This document shows positions 35,290 to 42,956 of a DNA stretch of 64,000 nucleotides, piece by piece (position 1 is the first letter of the stretch; every line of letters begins with the position of its first letter). The translations under genes and the position numbers were made by a program. The stretch comes from Pseudomonas atagonensis (GTDB lineage Bacteria > Pseudomonadota > Gammaproteobacteria > Pseudomonadales > Pseudomonadaceae), in contig NZ_VXCA01000004.1 in the NCBI RefSeq assembly GCF_011369485.1, positions 62,001 to 126,000 on the forward strand, written 5' to 3'. Under the pieces are notes generated by a model. The model saw only the letters and a list, made by a program, of their open reading frames with translations, had not been told where the DNA came from and searched no databases.

Positions 35290-35945
35290 TGAGATTGCTC
35301 GTAGCCTTTTTTTGCATTCTGGTCTTCACCGGCTGTCACGCCACCAGTTCCAATTCCGGTGAAAGAGATCCCAAATACCCATGGTGGGAGTTGGCGTTTA
35401 TCAAACCCAATTTCATGAATGTCTGGGTCGAAGACAGTGCCGTGGAAGACATCACCGGTAAGACCTTTTTACGAGCCGGGGGAGGGAACGCCAGCGGTGC
35501 AGAGCCAAATGATAATACGGAGTCTGCTCGCGGCTGGATTGGAGTCGGAGGTACAGGGAAACCTGTGATCGGCGCAGGATTACCCAAGCGGATTTTTGTA
35601 CGCTGGCAATCAATACCAGAGCAAAAGACCTACCGGGCTTGGGTAGATATTCCAGAGGATGCCAGGCAAGTGATGGTTACGTCTACCCATCAGCGCTGCC
35701 CGGAAACACCCGATAAAACAGCGCGTTTCATGGCGTCCGTTTATTTGGGACTTGCTCCAGGTGGTGTTGTGCAGGTGTGGGTTAGAGACCTATGTCGACG
35801 CCCAATTAAAGTCGCCCGCGCTCAAGCTGAGCTGGAACCACTGGGCCCAGAGCTGGGACAGAACGGAGGTAAATACGCCTATCCCGTGAGTGAAAAGGCC
35901 AAGCGCTACATCGACAAGTACGGCATTCCTTACGGGAGTTGGTAA
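35289..35945 (+). CDS. DUF2931 lipoprotein, probable immunity protein (copy 2)
   Basis: The 218-residue product has a signal sequence with FTGC lipobox-like end and the same DUF2931 body as copy 1 (FMNVWVEDSAVEDITG, LPKRIFVRWQSI, YLGLAPGGVVQVWVRDLC, YGIPYGSW). It starts on the stop codon of the effector remnant, so it is the partner of a lost effector variant. The middle of the protein differs clearly from copies 1 and 3. Confidence 0.85.
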   Translation: MRLLVAFFCILVFTGCHATSSNSGERDPKYPWWELAFIKPNFMNVWVEDSAVEDITGKTFLRAGGGNASGAEPNDNTESARGWIGVGGTGKPVIGAGLPKRIFVRWQSIPEQKTYRAWVDIPEDARQVMVTSTHQRCPETPDKTARFMASVYLGLAPGGVVQVWVRDLCRRPIKVARAQAELEPLGPELGQNGGKYAYPVSEKAKRYIDKYGIPYGSW

Positions 35946-35956
35946 ATCCTCGAGCA

Positions 35957-36613
35957 ATGAAGGAAATCATCTCGATACTTTGCATGTTATCGGCCACAGT
36001 TTGTCAGGCCAATGAGCCTTTATCAGCCAAAAACGATCCGAAATCCAGCGGATGGGAGCTCGCCTTCACCGAACCGTACTACATGAAAGTATGGGTAGAG
36101 GACAGCGCCGTCGAGGACATAAATGGCAAGCTGTTCACGCGCACAGGCGGTGGCACAGCCGCAGGCGGGGAGCCAGAGAACGGTAACGAGTCTGCCCGAG
36201 GCTGGCATGCTGTCGGCGCTGCTGCAAAAGCGGTGATTGGCGCTGAGTTGCCAAAACGAATTTACGTTCGTTGGCAATCGATTGTTGAATCGCAGACGTA
36301 TAAGGTTTGGGTGGATGTGCCTGAAAAGGCGAGAGAGCAGATGATTGAATCTGTTAATCAGCGCTGCCCTGAAACTCCCGATCAACAGGCCAGCTATAGC
36401 GCATCTATTTACTTGGGCCTGGCTCCCGGTGGTGTTGTGCAAGTTTTTGTTCGAGATTCCTGTCACCGTCCAATCAAAGTGGGCAAAGCCCAAGCCATTC
36501 TCGAGCCGTTAGGGCCGAGCCAAGGAAAAAACGAAGGGCGCTACGCGTATCCCGTAAGTGAAAAGGCCAAGCGTTACATCGACAAGTACGGCATTCCTTA
36601 CGGGAGTTGGTAG
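35957..36613 (+). CDS. DUF2931 periplasmic protein, probable immunity protein (copy 3)
   Basis: The 218-residue product starts at ATG 35957, only 11 nt after copy 2. It has a signal peptide (IISILCMLSATVCQA) but no good lipobox, unlike copies 1 and 2, so it may be soluble in the periplasm. The body (YMKVWVEDSAVEDING, LPKRIYVRWQSI, YLGLAPGGVVQVFVRDSC) ends YGIPYGSW. The last ~55 nt are nearly identical to copy 2, a sign of recent duplication or gene conversion. Confidence 0.85.
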   Translation: MKEIISILCMLSATVCQANEPLSAKNDPKSSGWELAFTEPYYMKVWVEDSAVEDINGKLFTRTGGGTAAGGEPENGNESARGWHAVGAAAKAVIGAELPKRIYVRWQSIVESQTYKVWVDVPEKAREQMIESVNQRCPETPDQQASYSASIYLGLAPGGVVQVFVRDSCHRPIKVGKAQAILEPLGPSQGKNEGRYAYPVSEKAKRYIDKYGIPYGSW

Positions 36614-36708
36614 GAGAGAAGCAGGATATAGTTCTTCTGCCTGTCTTCAGTGCCTTTGCATTGGGTCAACATCTTTCATAGCTGTTGCATCAAAGGTCGT
36701 TTCAATGA

Positions 36709-36734
36709 AGGGCGGCTTACGGCCAATAGCGGAC
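36709..36734 (+). repeat. 26-bp inverted repeat, left copy
   Basis: This 26-nt sequence matches, in inverse orientation, 42874-42899 at 24 of 26 positions; the shared core includes CGGCCAATAGCGGAC. The pair flanks the MerR detoxification block. Confidence 0.7.
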
Positions 36735-36804
36735 AATCACTTAACGCATTTCTTATGCACTTTGCGAAATTCAAAATCTGATCTTGGAGTCGCAAGGGGA
36801 AAAA

Positions 36805-36823
36805 GGGCGGGATTAACCCGCCC
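36805..36823. terminator. Intrinsic terminator after the chloroperoxidase-like gene
   Basis: GGGCGGG-ATTAA-CCCGCCC, a perfect 7-bp stem with A-tract and T-tract on both sides. It lies 7 nt from the hydrolase stop codon and would act on both strands. Confidence 0.88.
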
Positions 36824-36829
36824 CATTTT

Positions 36830-37660
36830 TTAGCTCCGCACGAATGCCAGCAGATCTGCGTTAATCGTCTCGGCGTTGGTTGTCGGCATTCCATGAGGGA
36901 AGCCCGGGTAGATTTTCAACGTACTGTTTTGCAGAAGTTTGGCCGACAAAACCCCTGCATTTTCATAAGGCACGATCTGGTCATCATCACCATGCATTAC
37001 CAGGACGGGGATCTTGATGCTCTTCAAGTCTTCGGTGAAGTCGGTCTGAGAAAACGCCACTATCCCGTCATAGTGTGCCTGTGCACATCCCATCATGCCT
37101 TGTCGCCACCAGTTCAAGACAATGCCCTCGGAGGTCTTTGCACCCGGGCGGTTATAGCCATAGAAAGGCCCTGCAGGAACGTCGTGATAAAACTGTGCCC
37201 GGTTGGCTTTCAGTTGTGCCTGCAAGTCGTCGAACACTGACTTCGGCAGGCCGCCAGGATTGGTCGGTGTCTGGACCATCAGCGGTGGCACGGCACTGAT
37301 GATGGCCGCTTTCGAGACGCGGTCTTCGCCATGGCGAGCGATATAGTGAACGACTTCACCGCCGCCGGTGGAGTGCCCGACGTGAACTGCGCCTTGTACA
37401 CCCAGGTGATCAACTACGGCCGCGACGTCGTCGGCGTAGTGGTCCATGTCGTGTCCATCCCAGACCTGGCTGGATCGCCCGTGACCGCGCCGATCGTGTG
37501 CTACAACCCGGTAACCGGCACCCAGGAAAAAGAGCATTTGCGCGTCCCAATCATCCGCGCTCAGTGGCCATCCGTGGTGAAAAAAGATGACCTGGGCATC
37601 GCGTGGCCCCCAGTCTTTGTAGAAGATTTCAACGCCATCTCTTGTAGTGACATACCCCAT
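36830..37660 (-). CDS. Alpha/beta hydrolase, non-haem chloroperoxidase type
   Basis: The 276-residue protein has the oxyanion HGWPLSADDWD, the nucleophile elbow GHSTGGGEV (Ser97), an acid in VMHGDDDQIVPY and the catalytic His in GFPHGMP. These are typical of bacterial perhydrolase/chloroperoxidase-like esterases. No signal peptide, so cytoplasmic. It is divergent from the MerR gene and is preceded by a MerR-type promoter read on the minus strand. Confidence 0.92.
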   Translation of the reverse strand: MGYVTTRDGVEIFYKDWGPRDAQVIFFHHGWPLSADDWDAQMLFFLGAGYRVVAHDRRGHGRSSQVWDGHDMDHYADDVAAVVDHLGVQGAVHVGHSTGGGEVVHYIARHGEDRVSKAAIISAVPPLMVQTPTNPGGLPKSVFDDLQAQLKANRAQFYHDVPAGPFYGYNRPGAKTSEGIVLNWWRQGMMGCAQAHYDGIVAFSQTDFTEDLKSIKIPVLVMHGDDDQIVPYENAGVLSAKLLQNSTLKIYPGFPHGMPTTNAETINADLLAFVRS

Positions 37661-37835
37661 GTTCGTATCTCCTGAATGAAGTGGAGGCCTTCATCGAATA
37701 GCGTTCCGATCATGGCCTTGAGTTAACAACATGCAGCCCTTCCGGTAGGCAGTTCAGAGTGCGTTGCTGGATTAGCCTGCGCTTACTCGCGAACGCCATG
37801 ACGACCAAGTCACACGTTGCGCTTGGCCACTCGAT

Positions 37836-37867
37836 GACTTTAGGTTTAAAGTCAACTTTAAGGTCAA
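37836..37867 (-). promoter_or_regulatory. MerR-type promoter of the chloroperoxidase-like gene
   Basis: On the minus strand TTGACC (37867-37862), a 19-nt spacer and TAAAGT (37842-37837). The spacer holds the dyad TTAAAG-TTGA-CTTTAA. The lengthened 19-bp spacing is the signature of MerR-activated promoters. It is 176 nt from the hydrolase start and 20 nt upstream of merR itself, so it may also autoregulate the regulator. Confidence 0.75.
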
Positions 37868-37887
37868 TAGATTTTTCAGGGTGATGT

Positions 37888-38367
37888 ATGAGAATAGGCG
37901 AACTGGCGAAAATCAGCGGACTGGCACCGTCACGCATCCGTTTCTATGAGGCCAGTGGCTTGATCAGCTCCGTTGAGCGCAAGGCCAATGGCTACCGGGA
38001 CTACGCGCCCGATACCGAATGGGTACTGGAACTCATCACCGGCGCACAAGCGGCAGGTTTCTCATTGGAAGAGATTCGGCAACTGATGCCGATGAACGCC
38101 AGTGGCTGGCGGCACGACGAGTTGCTCACTGGACTCAAGCAAAAGGTGGAAGAAATCAGCGTTTTGCAGGAGCGGCTAGCACAAAACAAAGCTCAACTTC
38201 TGCTCGTCATCAAGGGCATCGAAGATAAACCCGAGGGCATGGCGTGTGGGGATAATGCTCAAATGCTGATAAATCGTCTGCGTGAAGAGGGGGTTGGCAA
38301 AGCTTCAGATAGGCCCGCGGTAACGTCTTCTACAAAAAAACACACCCGTCAGGCTTCCGGAGCCTGA
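37888..38367 (+). CDS. MerR-family regulator of the local detoxification cluster
   Basis: The 159-residue protein has the MerR winged HTH (RIGELAKISGLAPSRIRFYE, residues 2-21), YRDYAPD, and a dimer coiled coil (about 80-112). It has only one Cys, Cys120 in GMACGDN, and lacks the paired Cys of metal sensors, resembling MerR regulators that sense electrophiles or organic ligands. Four promoters with MerR-type 19-bp spacers face the surrounding transcription units, so it is probably their activator. Confidence 0.88.
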   Translation: MRIGELAKISGLAPSRIRFYEASGLISSVERKANGYRDYAPDTEWVLELITGAQAAGFSLEEIRQLMPMNASGWRHDELLTGLKQKVEEISVLQERLAQNKAQLLLVIKGIEDKPEGMACGDNAQMLINRLREEGVGKASDRPAVTSSTKKHTRQASGA

Positions 38368-38368
38368 C
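38348..38368 (-). terminator. Terminator of the acetoacetate-decarboxylase-like gene, inside the merR 3' end
   Basis: GTCAGGCT-TCCGG-AGCCTGAC, a perfect 8-bp stem followed on the minus strand by a T-run (opposite the A-run at about 38334-38340). It overlaps the last codons of merR. Confidence 0.8.
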
Positions 38369-38382
38369 AGGCGCAAAAGGTC

Positions 38383-39387
38383 TCAGCGCTCGCCAATCAG
38401 GCTGGCGAGTGGCTTGGGCGCATAAAGCGCACTCTGGAACTCTGGCACGTATTCGTACTTCATCATTTTCCCCAGCTTCAGGGCACGGAGGTAATTCGAC
38501 AGACTGCCGTCGCCCAGCGTGAGGGTGGCCGAATCAGCGTCGCGGCTGGAGCCGTGACTGAGCTGGCGGGAAACCGCATACCCGTATGCCAGTTGGCCCT
38601 GATGATCGAGATTGGTGAAGCTGCTGGTGACGATGTCGACATCGCGAGAGAGGTTGTCGAGTTTCTTCGCTTTGAAGGACACGTCGACTTTGCCGGTCTG
38701 GCTGTCGGTGATGTCATAGACCACAGACTGGGCATCCTCTTTGCGATCAATACCGGTCAGCCATTTAGGCAGGTTGTAACCGACGACACCGCGCACCCGT
38801 GCAAGCTCGGTATTGACCGGCAGCTTGAGCACATAGCCCCAGAAGTCGCCAGACATCGATTGGCCAATAAGAGTGAACGGACCTAGGTTGGCTTTGCCTG
38901 GCTTGTTGGTAATGATCGACACGGCAACTTCGTTATAGGCGTCGTTATCACAATGTTCATAGGTGTACGCGGTAAACGCAATCAGACCGCGGCCTGGCCA
39001 GACCTGCAAGGGGTGTACGGTTGCCAATACTTCTGGCGGCATCAATGCCCGAAGTGCGTCCAGGTCGGCCGTGTAGACAGCCGTTACCCGACTGTTCTGG
39101 TAGTAAAAGTTCGGGGAGTATGACTCGAAGCCGATGTCGACCTTGTGCTTTTCCAGTCCCTTGAACCAGCTCAAATCAACACCTGGCAGTTCTGCTGCAA
39201 TCACCGACAAGGGCGGGTTCGAGCGATAACGGTCATACAGACCGCCCTTGACGACTGGCACTGTATGGCCTGCGATATCGATTGTGTTGCTTTCATTCGG
39301 GCTGAGCATTTCAGGCGTCCCCGCCAACGCATGGTTGGCAATTGAGCTGAACAGCAATCCTGTTGCTACGGCGCTTGCAAGTTTCAA
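38383..39387 (-). CDS. Exported acetoacetate decarboxylase-like protein
   Basis: The 334-residue protein begins with a signal peptide (KLASAVATGLLFSSIANHALA). The body has YNEVAVSI, GPFTLIGQSMSGDFWGYVL and YNLPKWLTGI, arranged like the ADC (acetoacetate decarboxylase) superfamily. A Sec signal is unusual for this family, so the substrate may be met in the periplasm. It is the second gene after the DJ-1/PfpI gene (37-nt gap) and shares its MerR-type promoter. Family call moderately sure; activity unknown. Confidence 0.75.
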   Translation of the reverse strand: MKLASAVATGLLFSSIANHALAGTPEMLSPNESNTIDIAGHTVPVVKGGLYDRYRSNPPLSVIAAELPGVDLSWFKGLEKHKVDIGFESYSPNFYYQNSRVTAVYTADLDALRALMPPEVLATVHPLQVWPGRGLIAFTAYTYEHCDNDAYNEVAVSIITNKPGKANLGPFTLIGQSMSGDFWGYVLKLPVNTELARVRGVVGYNLPKWLTGIDRKEDAQSVVYDITDSQTGKVDVSFKAKKLDNLSRDVDIVTSSFTNLDHQGQLAYGYAVSRQLSHGSSRDADSATLTLGDGSLSNYLRALKLGKMMKYEYVPEFQSALYAPKPLASLIGER

Positions 39388-39424
39388 TCGGTCTTTCTCC
39401 GGGTGGTGGGAACTACTTGAGGGT

Positions 39425-40231
39425 TCAGCGAGCTACGTTGTTGTCGCCAGAGAGCACCGCCATCACGGCTTCAGCTACGGCTTTGGGCGATTGAGGGTTT
39501 TGGCCGGTGACAAGCCTTCCATCAGTGATGGCGAATGACGTGAATGGCAGCCAGCCCTTGCGGTACCGCGCACCTTGGCTCACCAACTTGTCCTCAAGGA
39601 AGAAGGGCACCTGGCTTTTCATGCCGGAGAACAGCTCTTCGCGATCAGAGAAACCGGTGATGTTCTTCCCTTGGATGATCAACTGGCCTTGTTCATCCTT
39701 CAGATCCAACAGACCCGCAACGCCATGGCAGACGGCCGAGACGATGCCACCCTGGTTGTAGATAGTTTCGGCGACACGCCGCAGGTCGGGATTATTGGGG
39801 AAGTCCCACATCACCCCATGGCCCCCGGTGAAATAGATGACGCTGAACTGGGACGGATCGACATCGGCGATCGGCAGTGTGTTTTGCAGGCGAGCGCGAA
39901 AGGCAGGGGACTGCAAATGCTCTCGGGCGGCCTTGTCCATGTACAGCCAACCGAGGCTGCGCTCATCTAGAGGCACCGCACCGCCTTTGGGACTGGCAAA
40001 AACTGTGCTGTAGCCAGCTGCCTCCACTACGTCGGTGAAATGCGTCAGCTCAGTCAGCCACAACCCCGTCGTATCGGTTCGTGAGGGATAGCTGGAGTGG
40101 TTGGTCAGAATCACCAGAATTTGGCGATTCTTGGCAGTCATTGTGGAAGGGGCGGTGTCAGCATTTGCAAATGTCATGAAAGCGCTACCTATCAGTACCA
40201 ACGCATAAGAAACAAAGGTCTTGAGCATCAT
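39425..40231 (-). CDS. Exported DJ-1/PfpI (Hsp31-like) protein
   Basis: The 268-residue protein starts at 40231 or one codon later, with a signal peptide (FVSYALVLIGSAFMTFANA). The DJ-1 core has a Glu in TELTHF, TGGHGVMWDFPNN and the nucleophile elbow AVCHG (Cys168-His169), characteristic of Hsp31/YDR533C-type proteins, which act as glyoxalase III, deglycase or holdase. Periplasmic location is inferred from the signal. First gene of a unit with the ADC-like gene. Confidence 0.88.
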   Translation of the reverse strand: MMLKTFVSYALVLIGSAFMTFANADTAPSTMTAKNRQILVILTNHSSYPSRTDTTGLWLTELTHFTDVVEAAGYSTVFASPKGGAVPLDERSLGWLYMDKAAREHLQSPAFRARLQNTLPIADVDPSQFSVIYFTGGHGVMWDFPNNPDLRRVAETIYNQGGIVSAVCHGVAGLLDLKDEQGQLIIQGKNITGFSDREELFSGMKSQVPFFLEDKLVSQGARYRKGWLPFTSFAITDGRLVTGQNPQSPKAVAEAVMAVLSGDNNVAR

Positions 40232-40261
40232 CCGGGTTCCATCAATCAAGCAGGTCGGCGC

Positions 40262-40292
40262 ATGCTCACCTTAAACCTCGCTTTAAGGTCAA
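40262..40292 (-). promoter_or_regulatory. MerR-type promoter of the DJ-1/PfpI-ADC unit
   Basis: Minus strand TTGACC (40292-40287), 19-nt spacer, GAGCAT (40267-40262). The spacer and flank include the perfect 8-nt dyad ACCTTAAA-GCGAGG-TTTAAGGT. It is 31 nt from the gene start. Confidence 0.75.
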
Positions 40293-40338
40293 CCCCCGCC
40301 TCTGCAAATAATTTCCACTGGTAGCTGCTCGCTTCAAC

Positions 40339-40369
40339 TTGACCCTCAACCTGACTTTAACGCTAGCGT
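40339..40369 (+). promoter_or_regulatory. MerR-type promoter of the saccharopine-dehydrogenase-like gene
   Basis: TTGACC (40339-40344), 19-nt spacer, TAGCGT (40364-40369); the spacer has a weaker dyad (CTCAACCTGACTTTAA). It is 57 nt upstream of the ATG at 40427. Confidence 0.65.
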
Positions 40370-40426
40370 CTGATGCTGAATGAGCAAGGCCATAACGCTC
40401 GTCACTAATCCACTCGGGAGCCATGC

Positions 40427-41506
40427 ATGAGTCAGCAAGACAACTTTGATACGCAGATGAAATGGATGATTTATGGAGCCAACGGCTACACCGGCGAGTT
40501 GATCGCTCGTGATGCTGTAAAACGTGGGCTTAAACCTGTGCTGGCGGGACGTAGCCGAGACAAAGTTGAAGCCCTGGCGCGGGAGTTGGGTCTTGAAGCT
40601 CGGGTGTTTGGACTCGAAGACGAAGTACGTTTACTTGCTCAGATCAAAGGCCATGGCTTGGTTCTGCATTGTGCAGGGCCGTTCTCAGCGACCGCCGTTC
40701 CGATGATGGAAGCATGCTTGCGTGCCAATGCACATTATTTGGATATCACTGGCGAGATTGCCGTATTCGAGCACGCTCAATCCCTGAATGAACGTGCGCG
40801 GGCGGCTGGCGTGGTCATTTGCCCAGGCGTCGGTTTCGATGTGGTTCCTACGGACTGTGTAGCCGCTGCATTGAAAAATGCGATGCCGGATGCCACGCAT
40901 CTGGCATTGGGTTTTGATTCGCGCTCAAGTTTTTCGCCCGGCACTGCCAAGACTTCAATTGAGGGTATGGCGCAGGGTGGCAAGGTTCGCCGTGACGGCA
41001 AAATCACCTCGGTGCCGCTGGCCTACCGGGTGCGTCGCATCGACTTTGGTGCCGGAGAAAAGCTGGCAATGACTATTCCATGGGGCGACGTTTCTACTGC
41101 TTGGCACACCACCGGCATTGCCAACATCGAAGTTTTCATCCCTGGTTCCGCAGGCATGATCCGCGGCGCCCGGTTTGCTAATTGGATTCGTCCGTTGCTG
41201 GGTTTGTCGTTTGTGCAGCGGTTGCTCAAAGCACGAATTGGAAAAACCGTGGTCGGTCCAGATCAGGAAAAACGCGCAGATCAAGGCACCTATGTTTGGG
41301 GCGAGGCTCGCAACGCCCGTGGTGAGTGCAGAACCGCGCGCCTGCATACCGCGAACGTCTACAGCCTGACGATCGACGCTGCATTGGCGGTGGTTGATTA
41401 CCTGTTGCAAATGCGTCCGACTGGCGGGGCTTACACACCCGCACTGTTGTTAGGTGCTGAGCTGGTGACGCAATTGCCAGGATCTGGCGCGATGAACATC
41501 GACTGA
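40427..41506 (+). CDS. Saccharopine dehydrogenase-like NADP-binding oxidoreductase
   Basis: The 359-residue protein starts at ATG 40427 (GGGAG upstream). The Rossmann motif is IYGANGYTGELIARDAVKRG (residues ~15-35), followed by AGRSRDKVEALAREL and LHCAGPFSATAVPMMEACL. It resembles the 'saccharopine dehydrogenase NADP-binding domain' group that includes trans-acting enoyl reductases. True substrate unknown. It is followed by the Old Yellow Enzyme gene after 74 nt, but that gene has its own MerR-type promoter. Confidence 0.85.
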   Translation: MSQQDNFDTQMKWMIYGANGYTGELIARDAVKRGLKPVLAGRSRDKVEALARELGLEARVFGLEDEVRLLAQIKGHGLVLHCAGPFSATAVPMMEACLRANAHYLDITGEIAVFEHAQSLNERARAAGVVICPGVGFDVVPTDCVAAALKNAMPDATHLALGFDSRSSFSPGTAKTSIEGMAQGGKVRRDGKITSVPLAYRVRRIDFGAGEKLAMTIPWGDVSTAWHTTGIANIEVFIPGSAGMIRGARFANWIRPLLGLSFVQRLLKARIGKTVVGPDQEKRADQGTYVWGEARNARGECRTARLHTANVYSLTIDAALAVVDYLLQMRPTGGAYTPALLLGAELVTQLPGSGAMNID

Positions 41507-41521
41507 TTCGGAAAAAAGATG

Positions 41522-41552
41522 TTGACCTTAAAGTTGACTTCAATCTTAAGGT
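41522..41552 (+). promoter_or_regulatory. MerR-type promoter of the Old Yellow Enzyme gene
   Basis: TTGACC (41522-41527), 19-nt spacer, TAAGGT (41547-41552). The spacer begins TTAAAGTTGACTT, identical in its first 13 nt to the promoter at 37836-37867. It is 29 nt upstream of the ATG at 41581. Confidence 0.75.
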
Positions 41553-41580
41553 GGACTCATATCCAAATGAGGACTGCCCC

Positions 41581-42807
41581 ATGAATGTGTTCGACACCCT
41601 GATGCTTCCAAACGGTTCGTCTATCAAGAACCGAATCGCCAAAGCCGCCATGGAAGAGAACATGGCGGACGCCGATCAGGCACCCTCCGAAGAACTGATG
41701 CGTCTCTACCAAGCGTGGGCCGATGGTGGTGCAGGCCTGATCATCACCGGCAACGTGATGGTCGACGGCCGCGCCATGACCGGACCGGGTGGCGTAGTTT
41801 TGCAGGACGATCAGCAACTGGCTAAGTTCAAGCGTTGGGCACGTATTGGTCGATCCGGCGGTGCGCAGTTCTGGTTGCAGATCAACCACCCAGGGCGGCA
41901 GATGCAGTCCAATCTTGGGCAAAAAACATGGGGACCGTCGGCCGTGCCGCTGGATTTGGGCAAACTGTCCAAGCGTTTCGCTACGCCTCACGCGATGACC
42001 TCCGGCGTGATTAAGGAGGTCATCCAGCGCTTTGCGAATACCGCGCGCCTCGGTGAACAAGCCGGGTTCACCGGCGTGGAGGTCCACGCTGCGCATGGCT
42101 ATTTGTTGAGCCAGTTCCTTTCGCCGTTGACCAACCAAAGGACGGACGAATGGGGCGGTTCCCTAGAAAATCGGGCGCGCCTGTTAATCGAAATCGTCAA
42201 GGCGGTCAGGGCTTTGGTTTCTGCGGATTTCGCAGTGGCGGTCAAGCTCAACTCCGCCGATTTCCAGCGGGGAGGGTTTACCGCCGATGATGCGAAGAAG
42301 GTCGTTGAGCTGCTCAATGGCCTTGGTGTGGATTTGGTGGAATTATCCGGAGGCAGTTATGAAGCGCCCGCTATGCAGGGGGAGGCGCGCGATGGTCGCA
42401 CGCTGGCTCGCGAAGCCTACTTCGTCGAGTTCGCCCGTGATATCCAAACAGTTGCCAGAATGCCGGTAATGGTCACCGGTGGTATACGTCGCCGCGCGGT
42501 GGCGGAAAACGTCGTGCAGAGCGGCGTTAATATGGTTGGGATCGGAACAGCGTTAGCCATCGATCCCAACTTGCCTCGGGACTGGCTGCTGGGCAAAGAC
42601 AATGCTCCGCAATTGCCGCCGATTACCTGGAAAAATAAAGCCATCGCATCCTTGGCAAACATGGCGGTAGTGAAGTTTCAGTTGCGCAAGCTGAGTCGCG
42701 CGAAAAAGCCCGATCCGAACGTTTCACCGCTGCGTGCGCTTATCCTGCAACAGCTCGGTATGGCACTTCGCACTCGTCAATATCGACGGTGGGTGGAAAC
42801 CGTTTAA
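41581..42807 (+). CDS. Old Yellow Enzyme-family NADH:flavin oxidoreductase
   Basis: The 408-residue FMN TIM-barrel protein starts at ATG 41581 (GAGGA eight nt upstream). It has WLQINHPGRQ, FTGVEVHAAHGYLLSQFLSP, NQRTDEWGGSLENRARL and VMVTGGIRRR. OYEs reduce activated C=C bonds of enones, quinones and nitro compounds with NAD(P)H. With the DJ-1 and hydrolase genes of the cluster this fits an electrophile response. No N-terminal export signal. Confidence 0.92.
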   Translation: MNVFDTLMLPNGSSIKNRIAKAAMEENMADADQAPSEELMRLYQAWADGGAGLIITGNVMVDGRAMTGPGGVVLQDDQQLAKFKRWARIGRSGGAQFWLQINHPGRQMQSNLGQKTWGPSAVPLDLGKLSKRFATPHAMTSGVIKEVIQRFANTARLGEQAGFTGVEVHAAHGYLLSQFLSPLTNQRTDEWGGSLENRARLLIEIVKAVRALVSADFAVAVKLNSADFQRGGFTADDAKKVVELLNGLGVDLVELSGGSYEAPAMQGEARDGRTLAREAYFVEFARDIQTVARMPVMVTGGIRRRAVAENVVQSGVNMVGIGTALAIDPNLPRDWLLGKDNAPQLPPITWKNKAIASLANMAVVKFQLRKLSRAKKPDPNVSPLRALILQQLGMALRTRQYRRWVETV

Positions 42808-42873
42808 TGTGCGCCGGTAAGTTTTGTATTTGAAGAGCTAAGTTTTGTCGTATCGGTCATTACTAGCAGGAGC

Positions 42874-42899
42874 GTCCGCTATTGGCCGAAAGCAGCCCT
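42874..42899 (-). repeat. 26-bp inverted repeat, right copy
   Basis: Inverse partner of 36709-36734 with 24 of 26 identical positions. It lies in the 149-nt gap between the OYE and DNA repair genes. Confidence 0.7.
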
Positions 42900-42956
42900 G
42901 CACGCGATTCACCATTTATCCAAACAGCGCCATCTCTACCATATTTATCCGCACCA

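Noticed and set aside
36830..42807. Calling the MerR block a metal-resistance cluster
   Set aside because: The MerR protein lacks paired Cys metal ligands and there is no metal pump or chaperone among the targets.
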